Assembly: GCF_008923205.2 (NCBI RefSeq) | Contig: NZ_WBMS02000035.1 | Coordinates: 1-64,000, forward strand | Source: Actinomadura physcomitrii | Lineage (GTDB): Bacteria > Actinomycetota > Actinomycetes > Streptosporangiales > Streptosporangiaceae | Direction of reading: 5' to 3' | Length of the DNA: 64,000 bases | In this document: piece after piece, positions 58,132-64,000 of the stretch | Position numbering within the stretch: the stretch's first letter is position 1 | Layout: the number at the start of each line of letters is the position of its first letter | Made by a program: the position numbers and the translations under genes | The notes under the pieces: generated by a model | What the model was told of the DNA's origin: nothing | Databases searched by the model: none | What the model saw: only the letters and a program-made list of their open reading frames with translations

Positions 58132-58727
58132 CCGGCGACCTCGTGCGGGAAGCCGTCGCCGTGCAGGCCGTCTCCGTGGTGCATGCCGTCGTCGTGGCCG
58201 GGCTCCTCGTCGGGCGCGTCCGCCTCCAGCGGCAGGTGCGCGGCGGCGGCGACGCCCTCCAGGTACCCGCGGGCCCGGTCGGCCTTGGGGTAGTTGCCGA
58301 CGAGCTGCCAGAAGTCGGCGCCGTGCCCCGGGATCAGCAGGTGCGCCAGCTCGTGCACCAGCACGTAGTCCACGACCCAGGACGGCATGCCGCGCAGCCG
58401 GGTGGACAGCCGGATCGTGCCGTCGTCGGGGGTGCAGGAGCCCCAGCGGCTGCGCTGGTTGGCGACCCACCGGACGCTGACCGGGTCGGCGCGGCCGTCG
58501 AGGTAGCGGCGGGACAGCTCGTGGGCGCGCGACTCGAGATCGGCGTCGGAGGGGCGGCGGCGGCGCTCGCGCTCCTCCAGCCGTTCCAGGATGGTGGCGA
58601 TCCACTGTTCCTCTTCGGCCTTGCTGAGCCTGGAGGGCACCATCACCACCACCTTGTCCCCGTCGCGGTAGGCGGACACGGTCCGGCGGCGCCTGGTGCT
58701 GCGGCGGACCTCAACGTTAGGGGGCAC
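58128..58727 (-). CDS. YgjP/SprT-like metallopeptidase domain protein (M48 type)
   Basis: 199 aa. The zinc motif HELAHLLIPGHGADFW follows SRWGSCTPDDGTIRLS and VVDYVLVHEL, as in the YgjP/WLM family. A His/Asp-rich tail (GHDDGMHHGDGLHGDG) closes the protein and could bind metal. The GTG at 58727 (MPPNVEVRRSTRRRRTVSAY) gives the family N-terminus. It is the first gene of a pair with the nucleotidyltransferase-like gene, overlapping it by four bases. The substrate is unknown. Confidence 0.83.
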   Translation of the reverse strand: MPPNVEVRRSTRRRRTVSAYRDGDKVVVMVPSRLSKAEEEQWIATILERLEERERRRRPSDADLESRAHELSRRYLDGRADPVSVRWVANQRSRWGSCTPDDGTIRLSTRLRGMPSWVVDYVLVHELAHLLIPGHGADFWQLVGNYPKADRARGYLEGVAAAAHLPLEADAPDEEPGHDDGMHHGDGLHGDGFPHEVAG

Positions 58728-58832
58728 GGCAGCACCGTACCCAAAATTTTGCGTCCTCCACAGGGGGTGTTTGACGTCAGCCCAGGTCAAAGCCCATCTT
58801 TTGGCGGGGCTGAGGGGGTTTCCACAGCCTCG

Positions 58833-59633
58833 TCAAGCGCCGGTGAAGCGCGGGGAACGCTTCTCGCGCTGGGCGGTGAGGCCTTCGATCATGTCCTCGG
58901 ACGCCATCGTGACGGGCTGGGCCAGCGATTCCCAGCGCAGGGCGGCGTCCATGTCCGCGTGCCCGCCGTCGGCCAGGGCGACCTTGGTGAGCCGGGTCGC
59001 GATGGGCGCGTTCGCGGCGATCCGCTCAGCGATCTTCATCGTCTCGTCCAGCACGTCCGCGCGGGGGAAGGCCTGGTTGACCAGCCCGTGGGCGGCGGCC
59101 TCGGCTCCGGTGAGGACGCGTCCGGCCAGCAGCATCTCGCGGGCCAGCGGCAGCCCGGCGACCTCGGGGAACAGCCAGGTGGCGGCCATGCCGGGGTGCA
59201 GGCCGAGCGCGGTGAAGGGGGCGAGGAGCTTGGCGTCGTCGGCGGCGTAGCGCAGGTCGCAGGCCAGCGCGAGGCAGAGCCCGGCGCCGACGGCGTGCCC
59301 GTTGACGGCGGCGATCGTGGGGACTTCGAGGCTCCGGATCGTCAGCCACGTCCGGTAGAACTCGAGCATCCGGTCGCGCAGCGGGGGGACGGCGACGGAG
59401 CTGGTGCCGGCCAGCCAGGACAGGTCGCCGCCGGAGCTGAACGCGGTGCCGGCCCCGGTGAGCACCACGCAGCGCAGCCCGGTGTCGCCGCGCAGGTCCG
59501 CGATGGCCTGCTTGTAGGCGGCGGTCATCTCGTCGGACATCGCGTTCCGCCGGCCGGGGTCGTTCAGCGTCAGGACGGCGATACCGTCGGGACGGCGCTC
59601 GACCCGCAGCGCCTCGGGCTGTTCTCCGGACAT
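58833..59633 (-). CDS. Enoyl-CoA hydratase/isomerase family protein
   Basis: 266 aa crotonase fold. IAVLTLNDPGRRNAMSDEM, the oxyanion loop FSSGGDLSWL, AAVNGHAVGAGLCLALACD and GLHPGMAATWLFPEVAG are conserved. The Glu of the second catalytic pair is replaced around PGMAA, so isomerase or other chemistry is possible. The ATG at 59633 fits the family. It diverges from the ABC1 kinase, with a hairpin repeat element in between. It probably acts in acyl-CoA breakdown. Confidence 0.88.
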   Translation of the reverse strand: MSGEQPEALRVERRPDGIAVLTLNDPGRRNAMSDEMTAAYKQAIADLRGDTGLRCVVLTGAGTAFSSGGDLSWLAGTSSVAVPPLRDRMLEFYRTWLTIRSLEVPTIAAVNGHAVGAGLCLALACDLRYAADDAKLLAPFTALGLHPGMAATWLFPEVAGLPLAREMLLAGRVLTGAEAAAHGLVNQAFPRADVLDETMKIAERIAANAPIATRLTKVALADGGHADMDAALRWESLAQPVTMASEDMIEGLTAQREKRSPRFTGA

Positions 59634-59683
59634 GGCTCCGCACCGTACCGTGCGCCGCCCGCCCCGCGTCACGCGCCCCCCAC

Positions 59684-59748
59684 CCGTTGAGTTGCGGCGA
59701 GTCGTCGTTATGGGACGCCTCATAACGACGACTCGCCGCAAGTCAACG
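59684..59748. repeat. Hairpin repeat element, copy B
   Basis: Identical over its whole length to copy A at 29111-29176 apart from one terminal base. It sits between two divergent genes, 51 bases from the start of the hydratase, where a terminator would serve no obvious purpose. That argues for a mobile or structural repeat and against a gene-end signal. Confidence 0.85.
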
Positions 59749-59866
59749 AGCGGGCGTGAGAAAGCGCACACTTACCAAGGGGGCGCAGGTCACCGAGTTT
59801 CACCGCGCCGAGCTGAGGATATTGCTCCCTGGTCGTTGTGGCGCGAACAACAGCCGATCACCGACA

Positions 59867-61207
59867 ATGGTCCGCGTGAGCGATCTTCCCCGCCGCGCGG
59901 TGACGCGGTCAGCAAAGCTGGCGTCCCTCCCCCTCGGCTTCGCGGGGCGCACCGCCCTCGGCATCGGGAAGCGGACCATCGGCCGGCCCGCCGAGGCCGT
60001 CGCCATGGAGATCCAGACGCGCACCGCCGAGCAGCTGTTCAAGGTGCTCGGCGAGCTCAAGGGCGGCGCGATGAAGCTCGGCCAGATGCTGTCGATCTTC
60101 GAGGCGGCGCTGCCGCCGGAGATCGCCGGACCGTACCGCGCCACCCTCACCAAGCTGCAGGAGGCCGCTCCCCCGCTGCCCGCCTCGGCCGTCCACAAGG
60201 TCCTCGCCGAGGCGCTCGGCGAGGACTGGCGCGACAGCTTCACCTCGTTCGACGACAGGCCCGCCGCCGCCGCGTCCATCGGCCAGGTGCACCGCGCCGT
60301 GTGGTCCGACGGCCGCCCCGTCGCGGTGAAGGTGCAGTACCCCGGCGCCGGCAAGGCGCTGATCAGCGACTTCAACCAGCTCGCCCGGCTCGGCCGGCTG
60401 TTCGGCGTCCTCATGCCGGGCCTGGACGTCAAGTCGATGCTGGCCGAGCTGAAGGAACGCGTCGTCGAGGAGCTCGACTACACCATCGAGGCCGAGTCCC
60501 AGACGATCATCCGGGACGCCTACCTGGACGACCCCGACTTCTATATCCCCGAGGTGATCGCCCAGTCCGGCGACGTGCTGGTCACCGAGTGGATGGACGG
60601 CACCCCGCTCTCGAAGATCATCAGCGACGGCGACCAGGAGACCCGGAACCACGCGGCGCTGCTGTACTGCCGGTTCCTGCTGTCGGGGCCGAAGCGCTCC
60701 GGGATGCTGCACGGCGACCCGCACCCCGGCAACTTCCGGCTGCTGGAGGACGGCCGGCTCGGCGTCCTGGACTTCGGCGCCGTCGACCGCATCCCCGGCG
60801 GCTTCCAGCGCCGGCTCGGCCTGCTGCTGCGCATCGGCACGATGGCCGACATCGACGAGATCGAGGACGCGCTGCGCGACGAGGACTTCATCCGCGAGGG
60901 CGTGGAGATCGACGCGGAAGCGCTGCAGGCGTTCCTCGCCCCGATCACCGAGCCGTTCATCACCGAGACGTTCAAGTTCAACCGCGAGTGGCTGCGCGAC
61001 ATGGCCGCCCGCGTCACCGACCTGCGGCCGACCAACGTCGTCCGGCAGCTGAACCTGCCGCCCGAGTACGTGATCATCCACCGGGTGCTGTCCGCCGGCA
61101 CCGGCGTGCTGTGCCAGTTGGAGTGCGAGATCCCGGCCCGCGCCGAGTCCCTGAAGTGGGTCCCCGGCTTCGCCGACGACGAGGACGGCGAACTGGTCAC
61201 CGGCTAA
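59867..61207 (+). CDS. ABC1/UbiB family atypical kinase (Rv3197-like)
   Basis: 446 aa. The KxGQ motif (GGAMKLGQMLS), the Ala-rich loop PAAAASIGQVHRAVW, VAVKVQYPG lysine, HGDPHPGNF catalytic loop and LDFGAVDR are present, as in the family linked to quinone synthesis and resistance traits. The ATG at 59867 (MVRVSDLPRRAV) is chosen; a longer frame upstream overlaps the intergenic region and lacks a start signal. In mycobacteria the homologue lies beside whiB7 and uvrD2, as here. It ends before a strong hairpin. Confidence 0.88.
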   Translation: MVRVSDLPRRAVTRSAKLASLPLGFAGRTALGIGKRTIGRPAEAVAMEIQTRTAEQLFKVLGELKGGAMKLGQMLSIFEAALPPEIAGPYRATLTKLQEAAPPLPASAVHKVLAEALGEDWRDSFTSFDDRPAAAASIGQVHRAVWSDGRPVAVKVQYPGAGKALISDFNQLARLGRLFGVLMPGLDVKSMLAELKERVVEELDYTIEAESQTIIRDAYLDDPDFYIPEVIAQSGDVLVTEWMDGTPLSKIISDGDQETRNHAALLYCRFLLSGPKRSGMLHGDPHPGNFRLLEDGRLGVLDFGAVDRIPGGFQRRLGLLLRIGTMADIDEIEDALRDEDFIREGVEIDAEALQAFLAPITEPFITETFKFNREWLRDMAARVTDLRPTNVVRQLNLPPEYVIIHRVLSAGTGVLCQLECEIPARAESLKWVPGFADDEDGELVTG

Positions 61208-61224
61208 TCGGTTTCAGCTACGGG

Positions 61225-61265
61225 ACGGGCCCCGTCCGCGCTGATGAGGCGCGGGCGGGGCCCGT
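61225..61265 (+). terminator. 17-bp hairpin after the ABC1 kinase gene
   Basis: Arms 61225-61241 and 61249-61265 pair fully apart from one G:U, around a 7-base loop, 17 bases after the stop codon. No U-run follows. It separates the kinase from the convergent small gene at 61400. Confidence 0.65.
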
Positions 61266-61399
61266 TCCGGTGCGTCCGGCCAGTGGGGGGCCGGCGCACC
61301 GATGTCCACCGGGAGGCACGCCCCGAAATCAGGTGGCGCCCGCCGAAACCATCCAAGAAGCGGCGGGCCGGCGGCCTGCGACCGGCGGACCGGAGATGG

Positions 61400-61594
61400 T
61401 CATCGGTGGTTCTTCGACACCTGCGCGTCGGTGTCGCGGGACGCGGTCGGCGCGAGCAGCACCCGCCGCACCAGCGACGCCCTCGTCTGCGCCTCCCGGC
61501 GCGCGCGCCGCATGGCGCGCACGCGGGCGGCGAGCTCGTCGGGCACGGTCACGGGTATTCGCTCCCGCGACAGGTCCTGGCTGAGCAACGTCAT
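61400..61594 (-). CDS. Small protein downstream of whiB7, ribbon-helix-helix-like
   Basis: 64 aa from MTLLSQDLSRERI. RIPVTVPDELAARVRAMRRA looks like a short strand and two helices of a ribbon-helix-helix-type protein, followed by an Arg-rich helix (REAQTRASLVRRVLL). GGAG lies six bases before the ATG. It starts 121 bases after whiB7 on the same strand and may be co-transcribed. I do not recognise a named family. Confidence 0.5.
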   Translation of the reverse strand: MTLLSQDLSRERIPVTVPDELAARVRAMRRARREAQTRASLVRRVLLAPTASRDTDAQVSKNHR

Positions 61595-61715
61595 CTCGTT
61601 CTCCCCGGCCGCCCGGAGGCGCGGTCCCCGCGCGGGGGCCGCGCCTCCGGGCTCGGTACGGCCGATCTTCGTCGGTTCTGCGGTCGGTCCGGCGGACACG
61701 GTCGGCATCAGAGCC

Positions 61716-62003
61716 TCACACGGCCGCTTCGTCCGGAAGCGGGTGCTTGCGCGGGCGGCCGCGGGGCCGCTTGCGCGCGACGATCACGCCGCGGACGAAG
61801 AGCTCGCCGCCCCAGACCCCCCACGGCTCCTTGCGCTCGAGCGCACCGGCGAGGCACTCCTTGCGGAGCGGGCACTCCAGGCACAGCGCCTTGGCGAGCT
61901 CGACGTCGGCGGGCGCCTCGGCGAAGAACAGTTCGGGGTCGGTCCGGCACGGAAGAGTGAGGTCCTCCTCGCTGATGGCGAGAGCCCCCTGCATCACAGT
62001 CAC
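61716..62003 (-). CDS. whiB7: WhiB7/WblC-type iron-sulfur transcription factor
   Basis: 95 aa. Four cysteines (19, 41, 44, 50) bind the [4Fe-4S] cluster, GVWGG (62-66) is the WhiB turn that contacts the sigma factor, and RGRPRK (81-86) is the AT-hook that marks the WhiB7 subgroup. WhiB7 activates intrinsic resistance genes when translation is inhibited by antibiotics. GAGAGGAA precedes the GTG. The upstream region contains an AT-rich box next to a -35, an upstream reading frame and a terminator hairpin, the parts expected of the known antibiotic-responsive attenuation leader. Confidence 0.92.
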   Translation of the reverse strand: MTVMQGALAISEEDLTLPCRTDPELFFAEAPADVELAKALCLECPLRKECLAGALERKEPWGVWGGELFVRGVIVARKRPRGRPRKHPLPDEAAV

Positions 62004-62053
62004 CCTGGTTCCTCTCGTTGGATCTCAACGGGCGTGTCGGTTGGGTCGTCCGG

Positions 62054-62096
62054 GCAAAGAAGAAGGCCGCGGATCCGGTGTCTGGATCCGCGGCCT
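62054..62096 (-). terminator. Intrinsic terminator in the whiB7 leader
   Basis: On the minus strand AGGCCGCGGATCC and its exact complement pair around a 7-base loop, followed by TTCTTCTTT. This is the only strong stem with a U-rich tail that I found in the window. It lies 51 bases before the whiB7 start and 20 bases after the stop of an upstream frame, where a conditional attenuator is expected. Confidence 0.8.
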
Positions 62097-62116
62097 GGGG
62101 GCTTGCCGGTGTCTTG

Positions 62117-62479
62117 CTAAACCGGTCGCCTCCAGGGGAACGGACCCGACACGCCACCCGCCGGGGTGGCGCCCATGTGGGCCGTGGCCGGAGCCTGGGA
62201 CTTCATGTCTTCGGCGAAGACACTCCACCCCTGCTCGTCCTGGATTCGCTGCTCAAGGCGCAGATCGCGTAGATCGCGCATACGGGTGCCGTCGACGCGG
62301 AGCCGCAGGCCGACCGCATCGGCCGGCGAGTCGGCGCCGAGGCGCGCCGGGCCGCCGGGCTTCACGCCGAGCGGGGTCCGGGCACACGTGACGGCATACG
62401 CGTTCGAGGTGCCGTGGCATGCGGCGGTCCAGGACGCCTGCGATTTCATCGACGTGTTGCTCACCGGACTGCACACCAC
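62117..62479 (-). CDS. Upstream reading frame(s) in the whiB7 leader
   Basis: An open frame ends GPFPWRRPV just before the terminator. It may start at a GTG (62479, GAGGAG eight bases ahead; MVCSPVSNTSMKSQ, about 120 residues) or at internal in-frame ATG codons such as MKSQAPATAHMGATPAGG (29 residues). Leaders of whiB7 in other actinobacteria have a short upstream ORF whose translation controls the terminator, so a short form may be the active one. No protein family is recognised. Confidence 0.5.
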   Translation of the reverse strand: MVCSPVSNTSMKSQASWTAACHGTSNAYAVTCARTPLGVKPGGPARLGADSPADAVGLRLRVDGTRMRDLRDLRLEQRIQDEQGWSVFAEDMKSQAPATAHMGATPAGGVSGPFPWRRPV

Positions 62480-62551
62480 CTCTCTGGCTCCTCGGGCCGG
62501 GGCCGGTGGATCCAAGATCCACACCGGTCGGCCGGTTGATTGCTCGCGACG

Positions 62552-62590
62552 AGCGTACGGGGATCTCGCCGAACCAATCAAGGTATTTTT
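62552..62590 (-). promoter_or_regulatory. whiB7 promoter with AT-rich WhiB7-binding box
   Basis: On the minus strand AAAAATA (62584-62590), two bases, TTGATT (-35, 62576-62581), an 18-base spacer and TACGCT (-10, 62552-62557). WhiB7 is known to bind an AT-rich sequence just upstream of the -35 with its AT-hook, so this fits positive autoregulation. The predicted leader is about 540 nt. Confidence 0.68.
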
Positions 62591-62712
62591 GACCTGCGGT
62601 TTTGTGGGTGACTTCACCCTCGTTCCCCGGAACCGGCGCCGCTGCCGCAGCGTCGGAACTCCAGGGAGCGTCTTACAAGACGATCATCGCACACGGGACG
62701 CGCCGCGTCCCG

Positions 62713-63588
62713 TCATCCGTCCCGTCCGGAGTCGGACACCCGGACGAGTCCCTCCTGCATCACCGACACCACGAGGTCGCCGGAGCGGGTGAACACCTGG
62801 CCCCGGGCCAGCCCCCGCGCGCCCCCGGCGAACGGGGTGTCCTGGTAGTACAGCAGCCAGTCGTCGGCGCGGAACGGCCGGTGGAACCACATCGCGTGGT
62901 CCAGGCTGGCGCCCATCGTCCGCTGGTCGCCCCACGCCAGCCCGTGGTTGAGCAGGACGGTGTCGAGCAGCGTCATGTCCGAGGCGTACGTCATCAGGCA
63001 CACGTGCAGCAGCGGGTCGTCGGGCAGGTCCCCGATGACCTTCAGCCACACCACCGACTCCGGCGAGGCGAGCGCCGGGTCCTTGGCCGCCTCCCAGGTC
63101 AGCGGGGTCGCGTGCCGGACGTCGAACGGCCGCCTGTCGACGAAGGCGCGGGCGCCCGCCTCGCCGAACATCGGCGTCAGCCGGGTCAGCGAGTCCGGCA
63201 GCGTCTCGGGGTCGGGGGCGTCCGGCATCGGCGCCTGGTGCACCGGCCCGTCCTCGACGACCTGGAACGACGCCGACAGCGTGAAGATCGCCTTGCCGTG
63301 CTGGATGGCGCTGACCCGCCGCGTCGTGAAGGACCGGCCGTCGCGGACCCGGTCGACGGTGTAGACGATCGGGACGAGCGGGTCGCCGGGCCGGATGAAG
63401 TACGCGTGCAGCGAGTGCACCGGCCGGTTCACCGGGACGGTGCGGCCGGCGGCGACCAGCGCCTGCCCGGCCACCTGCCCGCCGAAGACACGTTGCCGGC
63501 GCTCCTCGGGGCTGCGGCCGCGAAAGATGTCGTTCTCGATCTGCTCCAGATCCAGCAGGTCCAGCAGTGCCTTCAGGGATTCGCTCAC
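62713..63588 (-). CDS. tesB: Acyl-CoA thioesterase II
   Basis: 291 aa double hot-dog enzyme that hydrolyses acyl-CoA to free acid and CoA. RVFGGQVAGQALVAAGRTV, VHSLHAYFIRPGD, RDGRSFTTRRVSAIQHG, and the catalytic Asp in GASLDHAMWFHRPFR are conserved, with Gln in MQEGLVRV. It is a single gene between the whiB7 promoter and uvrD2 on the same strand as both. Confidence 0.93.
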   Translation of the reverse strand: MSESLKALLDLLDLEQIENDIFRGRSPEERRQRVFGGQVAGQALVAAGRTVPVNRPVHSLHAYFIRPGDPLVPIVYTVDRVRDGRSFTTRRVSAIQHGKAIFTLSASFQVVEDGPVHQAPMPDAPDPETLPDSLTRLTPMFGEAGARAFVDRRPFDVRHATPLTWEAAKDPALASPESVVWLKVIGDLPDDPLLHVCLMTYASDMTLLDTVLLNHGLAWGDQRTMGASLDHAMWFHRPFRADDWLLYYQDTPFAGGARGLARGQVFTRSGDLVVSVMQEGLVRVSDSGRDG

Positions 63589-63673
63589 GACCGCCAGTCT
63601 TCCGTATCCGCCCTTGTGACCGGGCTCTCACCCCGGCGCCACCTCCCACGCCGCACCGGCGGCGAGGGCCGCG

Positions 63674-64000
63674 TCACACCCCGCAAAGACCCAAAACCGC
63701 TTCGCCGTAGCGGTCGAGCTTCACCCTGCCGACGCCGGGGATGCGGGCCAGCTCCTCCATCGACTCGGGGCAGTGCTCGGCGATCGCCTGGAGGGTCGCG
63801 TCGGTGAACACGACATAGGCCGGGATCCGCTGCTCCGCCGACACCTCGGCGCGCCAGTCCTTCAGCGCGAGGAACAGCTCCTCGTTCAGCTCGGACGGGC
63901 AGTCCTCGCAGCGGCCGAGCTTGCGCTCGACGGCGGCGGTGAGCGGCCGGCCGCACACCCGGCACGGCTGCGGGCCCTTGGTGACGCGGCGCTTGGCGCG
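63674..64000 (-). CDS. uvrD2: ATP-dependent DNA helicase UvrD2, C-terminal part
   Basis: Only the last 108 residues are in the window, and the 5' part continues beyond 64000. A four-cysteine motif (PCRVCGRP...GRCEDCPS) leads into an HRDC domain (ELFLALKDWRAEVSAEQRIP, YVVFTDATLQAIAEHCPESM, ARIPGVGRVKLDRYGEAVL). This arrangement marks UvrD2, a superfamily I helicase of DNA repair found in actinobacteria. Its position next to whiB7 and the ABC1 kinase matches Rv3198c in M. tuberculosis. Confidence 0.88.
   Translation of the reverse strand, partial: RAKRRVTKGPQPCRVCGRPLTAAVERKLGRCEDCPSELNEELFLALKDWRAEVSAEQRIPAYVVFTDATLQAIAEHCPESMEELARIPGVGRVKLDRYGEAVLGLCGV

Overview
The window is very G+C-rich, with third codon positions almost all G or C, many GTG and some TTG starts, and marker families of Actinobacteria: SigR-RsrA, WhiB7, UPF0182, a PPA1309-family protein and an Rv1683-like fusion. 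The gene content and the neighbourhoods shared with mycobacteria and streptomycetes suggest a filamentous actinomycete, possibly Actinomadura/Thermomonosporaceae. That genus-level guess is inference. Most genes are chromosomal housekeeping or lipid and redox functions. Accessory material is confined to a lanthipeptide locus, a lone tnpB, a truncated hydrolase beside a tRNA, and several repeat families.

Layout. 1-2.4 kb: carotenoid oxygenase and a GNAT acetyltransferase. 2.4-8.2 kb: a compact lanthipeptide locus. A class IV-type synthetase and a five-cysteine precursor lie on the minus strand. An ABC exporter and a MauE-thioredoxin membrane fusion diverge from them. 8.2-13.8 kb: a biotin carboxylase-like protein, two coupled membrane HD/HD-GYP proteins and a sugar-nucleotide epimerase. 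13.9-15.3 kb: thiol-stress sigma factor SigR with anti-sigma factor RsrA and a recognisable SigR promoter. 15.4-20.2 kb: methyltransferase, DksA-like protein, TnpB, SRAP protein, and a DoxX protein with a histone-like tail. 20.3-29.1 kb: an ECF sigma/anti-sigma pair, aroA with an in-frame repeat insertion, rsgA, a Ser/Thr kinase, hisN and an lhgO-like oxidase. 29.2-38.6 kb: carboxylesterase, then TetR-SDR-P450 (a gene set recalling Rv3057c-Rv3059), an Rv1683-like lipase/acyl-CoA synthetase fusion, and a fatty acyl-AMP ligase-like enzyme. 38.7-43 kb: DUF3054, truncated hydrolase, initiator tRNA, TetR/P450 and a second kinase. 43-48.4 kb: proline catabolism (pruA, putB) with a divergent PucR-type regulator, then an acyl-CoA synthetase. 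48.4-64 kb: a tandem repeat, a second initiator tRNA, and a block resembling the Mycobacterium tuberculosis Rv3193c-Rv3198c neighbourhood: PDZ/Lon-like protease, UPF0182, DUF2342 metalloprotease, ABC1 kinase, whiB7 and uvrD2.

How the genes work together. The lanthipeptide genes form a self-contained make-and-export unit; no dedicated leader protease is visible. SigR-RsrA and WhiB7 are stress-responsive regulators. Both carry visible self-regulatory sequence here: a GGAAT-N18-GTT promoter for sigR, and for whiB7 an AT-rich box next to a -35, an upstream reading frame and an intrinsic terminator. The put genes and PucR regulator form a proline-to-glutamate module.

Unusual structure. Three repeat families deserve attention. 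The first is a 65-66-bp near-perfect hairpin element whose ends supply stop codons to neighbouring genes; one copy has been replaced by implausible G/C homopolymers. The second is a G6-TCG(T/C)-C6 palindrome, present in frame inside aroA and an esterase and also downstream of both initiator tRNA genes. The third is a 190-bp initiator-tRNA cassette present twice, one copy of which abuts a hydrolase gene cut off at its nucleophile elbow.
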